A stretch of 64,000 bases of DNA, from contig JAJFJQ010000020.1 of the NCBI GenBank assembly GCA_021773835.1, forward strand, positions 1 to 64,000. Direction: 5' to 3'. Within the stretch, counting starts at the first letter, position 1, and each line of letters begins with the position of its first letter. Below are positions 34,763 to 43,497 of this stretch, piece after piece. A program made the translations under genes and the position numbers. The notes under the pieces were generated by a model, which worked only from the letters and a program-made list of their open reading frames with translations, made no database searches and was not told where the DNA came from. The stretch is from Gammaproteobacteria bacterium (GTDB lineage Bacteria; Pseudomonadota; Gammaproteobacteria; Ga0077536).

Positions 34763-35935
34763 CTATTGGGTGAGGTCGCCTTTCAATGCTTTGTTGAACA
34801 CACGTTCCAAGTCTTCGGCGCTACAGGGTTTTGGGTTTGTCGCTAGCGATGGATCAGCATTCGCCATCGGCACCAGTTGGGGGATCAGTTTGGCATCTAG
34901 TATCCCGGTAAAAGAGTGCGGTAGCTCGACACGTTTGCGTAGCTCTAATACCCAGTGCAGGACATCGTCGAAGTGTTCCCCGGGCAAGCCGAGGTAACGC
35001 GCGAGTCGTGGCATCCGGTCTGCGATAACGTCGCGATTGTGCACCATGACGTAGGGATGGAGGATTGCGTTCGCCGTGCCATGGTGGCACCCCGTCAGTC
35101 CGCCAACTGGATGTGACAGCGCGTGGATCAGTCCAAGACCTTTTTGAAAGGCGGTCGCGCCCATTGCCGCGGCCATAAGTAAGTGTGTTCGCGCATCGAG
35201 GTTATTGCCGTTGTCGAAGGCCGCGACGAGATTCTCGGCGATCAAGCGCATGCCTTCCAAGGCGATCCCATCGGCCATTGGATGGTAGCTTGGTACGCAG
35301 TACGCCTCAAAACAATGCGCAAACGCGTCCATACCGGTCGCCGCGGTGAGGTTCGGTGATAATCCAACGGTAAGTTCCGGATCGGCGAGCACGAGATCCG
35401 GTTGCATCTGCGGATGGAAGATGATTTTTTTTGATTGGTCCCGCGGGTCTAGGATCACCGCCGCGCGTCCGACTTCCGAACCGGTACCGGCCGTCGTTGG
35501 GACCGCGATACACGGTGGAATGCGGGCACCATCGGCGCGTTTCCAATTGTCACCGACATCTTCGTAATCGAAAACCGTGCCCGGATTATCTACCAGCAGT
35601 GCGATGCACTTTCCCGTATCCATTGCCGAGCCGCCGCCGAGCACGATACACCCATCGGCTTGGTGAGCCTTGAATGCCGCGATTCCGGCGAGCAAGTGAT
35701 CGCTGGATGGATTTGGCCCGATGTCGCTAAAGACCCGTGCCTTCACCGCGTCGCGGTTTAGGTCTTTAACGATGGTCTCAAACCACCGAAGAGATGCGAC
35801 CCCGGTATCGGTCACGATCAGCGGGCGCGAGATCCCTAGTTCCGCACACGCTGGCGACAATCCCCGGACGCTGCCTGCACCGATCCGATAGTCGGCTGGG
35901 TAGTTGAAGCGCCCGGTGATCGACGTATCGCTCAA
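34763..35935 (-). CDS. Iron-containing alcohol dehydrogenase (maleylacetate reductase-like)
   Basis: 390 residues with a TTG start at 35935. GGGSAMDTGKCIALL is the NAD-binding signature, VPTTAGTGSEVGRAAVI the loop after it, and the metal His residues lie in DAFAHCFEAY and GLIHALSHPVGGLTGCHHG. The family includes butanol and lactaldehyde dehydrogenases and maleylacetate reductase. Position in the ring-cleavage operon favours reduction or oxidation of a pathway intermediate. Cytoplasmic. Confidence 0.9.
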   Translation of the reverse strand: MSDTSITGRFNYPADYRIGAGSVRGLSPACAELGISRPLIVTDTGVASLRWFETIVKDLNRDAVKARVFSDIGPNPSSDHLLAGIAAFKAHQADGCIVLGGGSAMDTGKCIALLVDNPGTVFDYEDVGDNWKRADGARIPPCIAVPTTAGTGSEVGRAAVILDPRDQSKKIIFHPQMQPDLVLADPELTVGLSPNLTAATGMDAFAHCFEAYCVPSYHPMADGIALEGMRLIAENLVAAFDNGNNLDARTHLLMAAAMGATAFQKGLGLIHALSHPVGGLTGCHHGTANAILHPYVMVHNRDVIADRMPRLARYLGLPGEHFDDVLHWVLELRKRVELPHSFTGILDAKLIPQLVPMANADPSLATNPKPCSAEDLERVFNKALKGDLTQ

Positions 35936-35975
35936 AGTATCGAGTGTCTCGGCTATTCCTACCGCGACGCGATAG

Positions 35976-36842
35976 TTACTTCAACAAATAGTCAATGTGT
36001 ACCCGGTTAAATTCCTCGGGTTCTTCCCATTGCGGCCAATGCGCGCTGTTCTCAAGGACGACGAGTTCCGAATTTGGGATCAAGGCAGCACCTTGCTCTG
36101 CGAGTGGTACGAGTTGTCCCGGGTTGTAGCGGGTCCATAAGACTAGGGTCGGGCATGGGAGCTTGGTAAGCAGTTCAGGATTATTCCATTTCTCGGCGAT
36201 CTCGGGGTCGAGTAAAGCACCAATACTTTGTTCTGCAATCTGCTTGATCACCGCCGCACGCCCAGGTTGGTCGTAGATTTGTTTGCGCGCGGTGACAAGC
36301 TCCTCGGTGACACTGTGGTCTTCGTGGACGAGCCAGCGCAGGCGCGCATGAATTGCGTCGCGATCAGGGGTACCGGCGGCCTTGCGGCTGCGCTCTAGCA
36401 GGTCTTCGAGGTCTTTCTTTCCTTCCGCATCCGGCGGCAACAGCATGCCAGTATTCATGACAATTTTGTTCACCCGATCCGGATGTTGCAACGCGAACCA
36501 CGCTGCGACTTGCGCGCCAAGCGACTCCCCAGAAATAGAAACTTTGTCGGCGCCGATGGCATCAACAAAGGCAAGCATATGGTCGACATAATCTTGTGGG
36601 CCATAATCGATACCGGGCATGTCGCTGTAGCCATGTCCGACCATGTCGATTGCATGTACGCAGAAATGTTTTGCGTGCGCTTCGATATTACGCAAATAGG
36701 CCTCGGCGTGGCCACCAGTCCCATGCAGAAAGATCAATACTGGTCCGCTACCGGCTGTGATCGTGCGTGTCCGGATGCCGCCGGCGTCGATGAAGTCTTG
36801 CTTGAAGGCAACGCCTTGCAGCGTATTCCAAATACTGCTCAT
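35976..36842 (-). CDS. Alpha/beta hydrolase, meta-cleavage product hydrolase-like
   Basis: 288 residues, the usual size of 2-hydroxymuconate semialdehyde hydrolases. LIFLHGTGGHAEAY is the oxyanion strand, VSISGESLGAQVAAWFAL the nucleophile elbow, VLWTRYNPGQLVPLAE the acid region and ENSAHWPQWEEPEEF the catalytic His. It would split the C-C bond of a ring-opened product. AAGGAGCAG precedes the ATG. Between the symporter and the alcohol dehydrogenase on the same strand, gaps 24 and 40 bases. Confidence 0.88.
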   Translation of the reverse strand: MSSIWNTLQGVAFKQDFIDAGGIRTRTITAGSGPVLIFLHGTGGHAEAYLRNIEAHAKHFCVHAIDMVGHGYSDMPGIDYGPQDYVDHMLAFVDAIGADKVSISGESLGAQVAAWFALQHPDRVNKIVMNTGMLLPPDAEGKKDLEDLLERSRKAAGTPDRDAIHARLRWLVHEDHSVTEELVTARKQIYDQPGRAAVIKQIAEQSIGALLDPEIAEKWNNPELLTKLPCPTLVLWTRYNPGQLVPLAEQGAALIPNSELVVLENSAHWPQWEEPEEFNRVHIDYLLK

Positions 36843-36866
36843 TTACGTCTGCTCCTTACTGTAGTC

Positions 36867-38435
36867 CTAGGTCCCAAACACGCGCTTTAGGTGTTCATCT
36901 GATGGTGGTTCGGTCATCAACGAGACAACGATCATCGCGGTGATCGAGGCGAACGCACCTAAGGTCGCACAGGCAAATGGGTTACTTGCTTGACTGGCGA
37001 TCCATACACCGGGTACTTCAAGTGCGCCGCCAATAAACCACTCGGCCTTGATCGAGGCCGAATGAAGTAGGCTAAACGCAACGCCCCCAACGATGAACCC
37101 GGTTATCGAACCTGCACGTGTTGCCCGCCGCCACAGTACGCCAAGAAACATTGGTGACGCCGAGGCCGCCATCATGCCGCCGATGCCAATCCATACCAGC
37201 AGTGCGACATTTTTCTCACGTGTGTTCCAGGCAAGCGCGACGGCGCCGACCAAGACGATAACCGTCGCGATCCGGCTGATCATTAGCGCGACTCGGTCAA
37301 CATGCTTGTCATCTTTACCTTCGCCTAAGCGTGGCGCGATGCTCCGGCGATAGATGTCGTTGGCAAATATTTGTGCGGTGGACACAACTAGACCGTCGGC
37401 AGTGGACATCACCGCCGCGAGCACACCAGCACCAATGAGTGCCGCCGCCCAACTCGGCAGCGTCGCGATAAATAGCTCCGGTATCGCCTGATTAGGGTTC
37501 ATACCCTCGGCAAACAGAGAATCCCCGAGTAGCACCCGAGCTAGGATCCCGCCACATGTAATAGCCGGCAATAGCATCCCAAAAGCGAATGAATAGCTGA
37601 TGAATTTGACTTGGTCTCGATTATTCTTGAGTGCCCATAGCTTATTACCAATGTGGGGCAACAGGCCGAGCGGCAAATGCGAAGCGAAAATCGCGAAGAT
37701 ATCCCATTTCGAATCAAACAACGGGTGCGTAGGGTGTAGCGTTTGGGTTAGGTCCGGATCAATTCCCTCGAGTTGGTCCAGCATTCCTGAGAATCCGCCT
37801 TCGAGACCGAATCCAGTGAGAAACATCCATAACACGAGCGCCGCGAGTGCCAACATTAATGCGCCCTGCACCCCGTCGGTCAATATGTCCGCGTGCGCGC
37901 CGCCGAGCGCGATATAAATCATCAACACCGTCGCGGTAACACATAATGCCGGAAACGTGTCGAGTCCGAGCATGCTGGTAAACATCACCGCGCCCGCCAA
38001 CAGCTGGCCGGCCAAATAGAACAACAACGCCATCGAGAACAACGCGGCGATGATACGCAAGGCATCGGAATCAAAGCGGTCGCCTAAGTACTCCGGCATT
38101 GAGCGACTGCCGAAACTGTCGCCTGCCCGCCGGATAGCATGGAGGCAGATAAGAACGCCGCTGTAGACCCCAAGCGGATAGACAAAGGCGTACCACAGAA
38201 CCGACATACCGGACTTATAAGCGAGGCCCGGTAAGCCAAGAAAGGTCGCGCCGCTTGCCGTTGTGGCAGTCATTGCGAAGGCGAGAAACAACGGACCGTA
38301 GCTACCGCGCGCGGTAGCAAAATCGTCACTCCCTTCTACTCGGCGCATGCCGACGAAGCCGAAAGTCAGCATTAGCCCGATGTAGAGCACCAAAAATGTC
38401 CAGCCCCAAAAAATCAGGGGTTCATATCCAAACAT
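36867..38435 (-). CDS. Sodium:solute symporter (SSS family)
   Basis: 522 residues with about 13 membrane spans. GLPGLAYKSGMSVLWYAFVYPLG, RSMPEYLGDRF and AAVMSTADGLVVSTAQIFANDIYRR are signatures of the SSS family (PutP/PanF-like). It would bring in an organic anion or zwitterion with sodium. First gene of the six-gene minus-strand operon, so it is probably the uptake system for the aromatic substrate. GAGGTAATTC precedes the ATG. The upstream gap contains the 18-bp palindrome at 38590. Confidence 0.92.
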   Translation of the reverse strand: MFGYEPLIFWGWTFLVLYIGLMLTFGFVGMRRVEGSDDFATARGSYGPLFLAFAMTATTASGATFLGLPGLAYKSGMSVLWYAFVYPLGVYSGVLICLHAIRRAGDSFGSRSMPEYLGDRFDSDALRIIAALFSMALLFYLAGQLLAGAVMFTSMLGLDTFPALCVTATVLMIYIALGGAHADILTDGVQGALMLALAALVLWMFLTGFGLEGGFSGMLDQLEGIDPDLTQTLHPTHPLFDSKWDIFAIFASHLPLGLLPHIGNKLWALKNNRDQVKFISYSFAFGMLLPAITCGGILARVLLGDSLFAEGMNPNQAIPELFIATLPSWAAALIGAGVLAAVMSTADGLVVSTAQIFANDIYRRSIAPRLGEGKDDKHVDRVALMISRIATVIVLVGAVALAWNTREKNVALLVWIGIGGMMAASASPMFLGVLWRRATRAGSITGFIVGGVAFSLLHSASIKAEWFIGGALEVPGVWIASQASNPFACATLGAFASITAMIVVSLMTEPPSDEHLKRVFGT

Positions 38436-38741
38436 GCGTGAATTACCTCGGAGGTCTAGTTTGCCGTACTAAATTGCGGCCATCATTCACCACTGTCGCC
38501 GGCATATATTTCGAAGCGGTTCGAAACAGCTTATTGCCCGGCCGGCGAAAACCGGGCCAAGGGTAGCAACTCACTGCTGGATGTGAAAGTCGCAAGCTAG
38601 CTTGCGATAGCCTTTGCCTCGGCGGAACCGGGCCAAACCCTGCCCGGAAAACACCTTATACTTAAACTCGTCATTCTCGTTTGGCACTATTAGACGACGC
38701 GGTAGGCCGTTTCTTAATGAATCATAGAAATGAGGTAGTTC
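38436..38741. promoter_or_regulatory. Divergent control region, 306 bases without a gene
   Basis: Holds the promoters of two divergent units. Apart from the 18-bp palindrome at 38590-38607, two copies of ACCGGGCCAA lie at about 38548 and 38625 on the same strand and there is a GCCCGG / CCGGGC stem near 38537-38557. I see no clear sigma-70 hexamers. Confidence 0.5.
38590..38607. promoter_or_regulatory. 18-bp perfect palindrome, operator candidate
   Basis: TCGCAAGCTAGCTTGCGA has no spacer and full dyad symmetry. It is 155 bases from the symporter start and 134 bases from the Tat-protein start, fitting a shared operator of a dimeric regulator. Confidence 0.55.
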
Positions 38742-39311
38742 ATGACGCCTGACGACATCAATCGACGTAAGTTTGTCCGCAATACGGGACTTGGCGCCCT
38801 GGCCTTTAACATTGGCGGGGTGTCGACCTTACTAACGCCCCGTGAAGCGTATGCCGATGGCGTGAAGTTCACCAGTTTGGCGGCCGAGGATGCAGCGCTC
38901 CTAGCGGCCTTTGCCGATCATCTTCTGCCCGGCGCGGGGGCTGCAGGCATCGCACACTTTGTTGATCACCAATTGGGGGTCGATCCGCAAGAATGCCTGT
39001 TGATGTGCAAGTATTTTCCAGAAATTAAGGCACCGTTTGACGTCTTCTACAACGGTGGTATCGGTGCCTTACGCGACGTCGTCACTCACCAGTACAAAAA
39101 ACCTTTCGGCGCATTAGCAGCGGCGGAAAAAGACGCGATTACGAATGATCTCTGGCAGGGCAGCATCGAAAACTGGTCGGGTCCGCCACCACCGCTCTTC
39201 TATATGATGGTACGCAGCGATGCGGTCGACGTCGTCTACGGCACCAAGGATGGCTTCGATGAACTCAATATTCCCTATATGGCGCACATCATGCCTAAGG
39301 AGAAATGGTAG
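38742..39311 (+). CDS. Tat-exported small subunit, gluconate 2-dehydrogenase subunit 3-like
   Basis: 189 residues. The N-terminus NRRKFVRNTGLGALAFNIGG is a twin-arginine signal, and the mature part (LAAEDAALLAAFADHLLPG..., FYNGGIGALRDVVTHQY, YMMVRSDAVDVVYG) matches the gluconate 2-dehydrogenase subunit 3 family, a helper subunit that carries the flavin subunit through the Tat pathway. GAGGTAGTTC precedes the ATG. It overlaps the GMC oxidoreductase gene by seven bases. Confidence 0.85.
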   Translation: MTPDDINRRKFVRNTGLGALAFNIGGVSTLLTPREAYADGVKFTSLAAEDAALLAAFADHLLPGAGAAGIAHFVDHQLGVDPQECLLMCKYFPEIKAPFDVFYNGGIGALRDVVTHQYKKPFGALAAAEKDAITNDLWQGSIENWSGPPPPLFYMMVRSDAVDVVYGTKDGFDELNIPYMAHIMPKEKW

Positions 39312-40876
39312 TGGGCGATAAAGTCGATGTCGTCGTTGCCGGTTCGGGTGCGGCAGGTAGTGTGTTCGCGGCCACCTTAGCCGAGGCGGGACGGAGTGTC
39401 TTAGTCCTCGAAGGTGGTAAATCGCGCACTTTAGACGACCTGTATAGCTCGCAGATATGGGCCCGCAGATTGAAGTGGGGCGCACCGACGGTCGAAGAAA
39501 CGGGCAAGCATCCGATTTGGTATAACTTTAACGCCGGCCATGGTTACGGTGGCGCTGCAATGCACCACTACGGTGTATGGCCACGCTATCATCCGGAAGA
39601 TATGCGCTCGCGTACGCTCTATGGCCGCGCGCTCGACTGGCCGTTTGAATACGACGTGTTGCGGCCCTTCTATGACCAAGTACAGGAAGATGTCGGTATT
39701 GCAGGGGACGCTGAAGCGGAGATCTGGCGTCCACCGGGTGCACCGTATCCGCTGCCACCGATATTGGTCAACGAACATGGGATGGCGTTTGCGAAGGGCT
39801 TCGAGGCAAAGGGCCTACACACGAGCCCGATCCCCATTGCAGTTTTGTCGCGGGACTACAAAGGTCGTCCAGCGTGTATTTGGGATGGCTGGTGCGATGC
39901 CGGCTGTCCAACCGGCGCCCTGGCCAACCCGCTCGCAGTTTATATCCCGCGAGCTGTCGCCGCCGGCGCGATGCTGCAAGCTGAAAGCCAAGTTACCCGG
40001 GTCATGATGAATAAACGCGGCGACCGCGCCATCGGCGTTGAGTACTACACCCCCGATGGCTTGCGTCACATGCAAGAAGCGGAGACGGTGGTACTCGCCG
40101 CGTTTACCGTTGAAAACCCGCGGATTTTATTGAATTCTGCCGATAGTTCCGCACCGAGTGGTCTCGCGAATTCCAGCGGATTGGTTGGTCGTTATCTTCT
40201 AAGTCATGCGGCCGTAATGGTTTACGGGATGTTCCCGCAAGCAACCAATAGTTTCTTCGGCACTACTGGCGGACAACTATTTAACCAGGATGCGTTCGAC
40301 AAGCAGTCGGATGCGGGCGCCTACGGGTCTCGCCAATGGGAGATCGGGCTCGCGACCAAGCCTAACGATCTCCTCGGGATCGCAATGAGTCGCCCGGACA
40401 TCTATGGCCAGTCCTTACACAAATTCATGCACGACGGCGCGCGCCATATCGGAGCCATGGTCGGCGTGTGTGAAGATCAACCAAACATCGACAACCGGGT
40501 GGAGTTGTCTACCACCAAAGATCGCTATGGCATGCCCCAAGCTCGCACGGTGTATCAATATTCCGATGACGCGTTAAAGCTGTGGGAGATCGCAGGCAAG
40601 GAGGGCGTGGCGATCACCAAGGCAGCCGGTGCCACCGATGCGTGGCACGGACCATTGGGTGGTCAGCACATCATGGGCGGTACTATCATGGGTTCGGATC
40701 CGGCCCGCTCGGTCGTCAACCAATTTTCGCAAACGCATGATGTTGCCAATTTATTTATTGGCGGCGGCGGTGTGTTTCCAACCAGCTCGTGTGTTAACTC
40801 GACGTTTACCCTGCATGCGACATCGCTGATGTCGGCTCAGCACCTACGGGATCATTGGGCGGCAATCGCTGCGTAG
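39305..40876 (+). CDS. GMC-family FAD oxidoreductase (large dehydrogenase subunit)
   Basis: 523 residues with the FAD-binding VVVAGSGAAGSVFAATLAEAG and VLEGG at the start and the GMC C-terminal block LGGQHIMGGTIMGSDPARS... VFPTSSCVNSTFTLHATSL, where His and Asn act in catalysis. No signal of its own, consistent with hitchhiking on the Tat signal of the small subunit. It would oxidise a sugar or alcohol in the periplasm and pass electrons to a cytochrome; no cytochrome subunit is adjacent, unlike in classical gluconate 2-dehydrogenase. Confidence 0.88.
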   Translation: MVVGDKVDVVVAGSGAAGSVFAATLAEAGRSVLVLEGGKSRTLDDLYSSQIWARRLKWGAPTVEETGKHPIWYNFNAGHGYGGAAMHHYGVWPRYHPEDMRSRTLYGRALDWPFEYDVLRPFYDQVQEDVGIAGDAEAEIWRPPGAPYPLPPILVNEHGMAFAKGFEAKGLHTSPIPIAVLSRDYKGRPACIWDGWCDAGCPTGALANPLAVYIPRAVAAGAMLQAESQVTRVMMNKRGDRAIGVEYYTPDGLRHMQEAETVVLAAFTVENPRILLNSADSSAPSGLANSSGLVGRYLLSHAAVMVYGMFPQATNSFFGTTGGQLFNQDAFDKQSDAGAYGSRQWEIGLATKPNDLLGIAMSRPDIYGQSLHKFMHDGARHIGAMVGVCEDQPNIDNRVELSTTKDRYGMPQARTVYQYSDDALKLWEIAGKEGVAITKAAGATDAWHGPLGGQHIMGGTIMGSDPARSVVNQFSQTHDVANLFIGGGGVFPTSSCVNSTFTLHATSLMSAQHLRDHWAAIAA

Positions 40877-40889
40877 TCGGGCCAGACCA

Positions 40890-40923
40890 AGAACCGTCGA
40901 TCCCTACGGAGTTCGGCGGTTCT
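40890..40923. terminator. Possible stem-loop between convergent genes
   Basis: AGAACCG pairs with CGGTTCT across a 20-base loop, 13 bases after the GMC stop. No T-tract follows on either strand, so it is a weak candidate. Confidence 0.3.
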
Positions 40924-40996
40924 GGCGGCGGAAGTAAGCTCGATACGTAAATCAAGCCTTACCCCCGCCGTGACCAGTTCGAAAAGGCTCTAATCC

Positions 40997-41653
40997 TTAG
41001 GCGGACTTCTTTTGCTCCATGAACGCATCCATTGCAGCCTGCATGGCGGTGTTGACAGTTTGCGTCGTTTCGCGTGAGCCGATGAGTTCCATCGTGGCGC
41101 CGAGTCCTGGCACTTCGGCGACGATATCCCATTCATACACCGCTTGCGTCAGCATGTTCGCGAGGCCAAACGTATAAAATCCGAAGATGTCGGCGTAGCT
41201 GAAGTCGCCACCGCAGAAGTAGGGATCAAAACTGCCGAGTTGTTTGACGGCGGCGAGGCCTTTTTCAATCAGCGGGCGAACTTCTTCGGTTGCCTCGGCG
41301 CTGCGCGGGGCGCCGAAAAACACGGAGCCCAAGTGGCGACGCGCAGCCAACTCGATGTACAGCTCCAGAACTTTGTTCATTTCACGGACTTTAGCTCGCG
41401 CATAGGCATCGGTCGGCAATAGCGGTTTAGCCGGGTGCGTCTCCTCAAGGTATTCCATGATGGCGCTGGATTCCGACAAAAATCCGTCGCTTGTCTCAAT
41501 GCACGGGACCTTCCCCATCGGGCTTTTCGCGAGATAATCGGCCTCTTGATTCGGCGGGCTCATCACTTCTTCAAAGTCGATGCCTTTTTCAAGTAAGGAT
41601 AATTTAATCGTATTGTAGTAATTGCTCAGGGGCACACCATACAGTTTGATCAT
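40997..41653 (-). CDS. Glutathione S-transferase family protein
   Basis: 218 residues from the ATG at 41653, set by GAGGAG nine bases upstream and by the thioredoxin-fold opening IKLYGVPLSNYYNTIKLSLLEK. MGKVPCIETSDGFLSESSAIMEYLEE is the glutathione-binding cis-Pro and S-E-S segment. The C-terminal helical domain (residues about 85-210) follows. Likely conjugates or isomerises an electrophilic intermediate, or acts in stress defence. A possible -10 element (TATAAT on the minus strand, 41869-41874) lies far upstream. Confidence 0.87.
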   Translation of the reverse strand: MIKLYGVPLSNYYNTIKLSLLEKGIDFEEVMSPPNQEADYLAKSPMGKVPCIETSDGFLSESSAIMEYLEETHPAKPLLPTDAYARAKVREMNKVLELYIELAARRHLGSVFFGAPRSAEATEEVRPLIEKGLAAVKQLGSFDPYFCGGDFSYADIFGFYTFGLANMLTQAVYEWDIVAEVPGLGATMELIGSRETTQTVNTAMQAAMDAFMEQKKSA

Positions 41654-41991
41654 GGTCTTATTCTCCTCAATGGTCTTCGGCATTTTCCCGAAGTCTCGTT
41701 ATTGATGGGCGATAGATTCTTTTACGTGAAGTGGCGCTCGGACAGTTCAATCACCGTTGATTTTCGTCCGATCGTCCTAATCGCGCGGAATCAGGAAATC
41801 GTTAAAACTCGAACTTCAGTCCGTCTGTCTGGTCAAGGTCCATCCTTGATTGTTAGCCAGGCCCGGCGATTATAGCGTGAGGCATTGGGCAAAGTACTCG
41901 AAATGTGGCGGACGGCACCTGGATTTCGTCCAGTCGGTAAACCGTTCGGCCCCGATACGCACTAACGGCGTAAATACATAGGATTAACCGA
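41654..41991. promoter_or_regulatory. 338-base gap between divergent GST and sigma factor genes
   Basis: No gene could be supported. A TATAAT lies on the minus strand at 41869-41874 without a good -35 element at 17 bases. A 13-codon reading frame on the minus strand at 41802-41843 lacks a spaced ribosome site and was not called. Confidence 0.4.
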
Positions 41992-42540
41992 TTGCAATCG
42001 GACACGGATGCGGCGCTAGCACGGCGCATACAGAATGGCGATGAGGCGGCATTTGCATTGCTAGTTGAGCGCTACCAGGACCGTATATTCCGTCTAGCCA
42101 AAGGCATGTTGTATAACGCTGGCGGTGCGGAAGATGCGGCCCAGGAGGTGTTTCTGCGCGCCTATACGGGTCTCGGCCGGTTTCGCTTCGGCTCGAGTGT
42201 CTACACCTGGTTGTTCTCGACGCTGCGCAATGTATGCCGTGAATGCAACCGCCGCGACGCGCGGGCGCCGCTCGCCCTCGACCGCGAGCCCAGTGACGAT
42301 CTCGCCGATCCGAGCCGTCACGCCATCGCGAGCGAACGTTTAGAGCAAGTGATGCAGCGCGTACGCGAATTGCCGGCTCGCCAGCGTGATGTGGTCCTGC
42401 TTCGGATCTTTGAGGGCTTGTCCGTATCCGAGACCGCAAAAGTGTTGCGCTGTCGGGAAGGCACCGTAAAAGTACACTTGCATCGTGCAATGAAGGTCCT
42501 GAAATCGCTTGGCGATGCTGAAGCAGTGGAGATCACATGA
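41992..42540 (+). CDS. ECF-type RNA polymerase sigma factor (TTG start)
   Basis: 182 residues starting with TTG at 41992, eight bases after AGGA. Region 2 is clear (ALLVERYQDRIFRLAKGML, AEDAAQEVFLRAYTGL, STWLFSTLRNVC-type segment) and region 4 ends with the helix-turn-helix RVRELPARQRDVVLLRIFEGLSVSETAKVLRCREGTVKVHLHRAM. It would direct RNA polymerase to a small regulon, probably in response to an envelope or stress signal held by an anti-sigma factor. The next gene begins five bases after its stop. Confidence 0.92.
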   Translation: MQSDTDAALARRIQNGDEAAFALLVERYQDRIFRLAKGMLYNAGGAEDAAQEVFLRAYTGLGRFRFGSSVYTWLFSTLRNVCRECNRRDARAPLALDREPSDDLADPSRHAIASERLEQVMQRVRELPARQRDVVLLRIFEGLSVSETAKVLRCREGTVKVHLHRAMKVLKSLGDAEAVEIT

Positions 42541-42544
42541 CCTT

Positions 42545-42955
42545 ATGACAACTCAAGACCCAATTGATCAAGATTTAATTGATGCCTATCGAAGCGATGC
42601 TGCACCAGCTGGTTTCGCAGCGCGCCTGACGCGCGCTGCGGTAGCGCAGGCGCAAGCCCGCTCGAATCCGCTTAAGTGGGCCTTGCCTGCGATTGCATCA
42701 ATTGCGCTGGTCGTTGCCGTTGTTTGGAATTACCCGAATGACGCTACCCGGCAGCAATTGCCACGAATGGAGGTCTCGTTCTCGGCGCTGCCGTCCGCGC
42801 TGCCGACCTTATCAAGTTCCAAAACCTTAGCCGTCCCATCAATTGCGGCGCTGGCGACAATTCCAAGCATTCCGACGCTCGATCTCACGATGCCCGAGTA
42901 CGGGCGCATCAAGTCGCAGGCAAACCAACTCAGAACACCCAAATTACCAAATTAA
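42545..42955 (+). CDS. Small single-span membrane protein, probable anti-sigma-like partner
   Basis: 136 residues from the ATG at 42545; the longer frame from 42509 lies in the sigma gene. Residues about 1-38 are soluble and acidic to basic, one membrane span lies at about 39-58 (KWALPAIASIALVVAVVW), and the outer part is Ser/Pro/Leu-rich (residues 65-136). The size, topology and place right after an ECF sigma gene are what an anti-sigma factor or its accessory would show, but there is no zinc-finger His-x-x-x-C-x-x-C motif. Function is inferred from context only. Confidence 0.6.
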   Translation: MTTQDPIDQDLIDAYRSDAAPAGFAARLTRAAVAQAQARSNPLKWALPAIASIALVVAVVWNYPNDATRQQLPRMEVSFSALPSALPTLSSSKTLAVPSIAALATIPSIPTLDLTMPEYGRIKSQANQLRTPKLPN

Positions 42956-42979
42956 TTTAGTCAGCAAGGAGTACCAACA

Positions 42980-43417
42980 ATGATCTATACAAAGCAAAAG
43001 CAACCCGCGACGCGAAAAAGATCCAACGTAGTAATTGCAATGGCATTTCTGATCAGTGTCGCCGGCATTCCGGTGGCGGCCGCGGCTGAAGATATCGATC
43101 AGATGTCTCAGTTCGTGGGATTGATGCAAAACTTTTTTACCTTGATGGATTCGATGTACACAGCGGCGAGCAATCCGGAACATGCGGCCTTACTGCAGAT
43201 GAATTCACTCGAAGATTTGTATAAAGCATCTGGAAATCTACGCGAAATGGTCGTTGTCTATCGGGACATTATTGAGAAAAGTACCAACCCAACGGTACGG
43301 CGCCTAGCACGGATGCGGCTCGCCGATGCCTTAAAGGAAACGGGGCAAATGACTGAAGCGATCGAGGTTTTGAAGCACGCGATCAATGAGACCATTGCGG
43401 AGTCGAATCGGCAATGA
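42980..43417 (+). CDS. Secreted helical protein with TPR-like segment
   Basis: 145 residues with a long signal region (residues about 18-37, VVIAMAFLISVAGIPVAAAA). The mature part is all helix and contains one TPR-like pair (NLREMVVVYRDIIEKS; RLARMRLADALKETGQMTEAIEVLKHAIN). Likely periplasmic. AAGGAG lies before the ATG. Twenty-four bases separate it from the preceding membrane protein, so it forms a three-gene operon with the sigma factor. I do not recognise a named family. Confidence 0.65.
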   Translation: MIYTKQKQPATRKRSNVVIAMAFLISVAGIPVAAAAEDIDQMSQFVGLMQNFFTLMDSMYTAASNPEHAALLQMNSLEDLYKASGNLREMVVVYRDIIEKSTNPTVRRLARMRLADALKETGQMTEAIEVLKHAINETIAESNRQ

Positions 43418-43497
43418 TGGATCGCGAGTCGCGTCACGGCCTCACCATAGAAGGTGAAGTCCGGAGCCGCACACGGCGCCTCCGGCGATCCGATGGT

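Noticed and set aside
41802-41843. 13-codon minus-strand reading frame upstream of the GST gene, possibly a leader peptide or the tail of an outer membrane protein (ends in Phe)
   Set aside because: No spaced ribosome site, an in-frame stop just upstream, and too short to support.
43461-43485. Stem-loop CCGGAG / CTCCGG between the secreted helical protein and the sorting-signal protein
   Set aside because: Only six pairs with a poorly paired interior and no T-tract; not convincing as a terminator.
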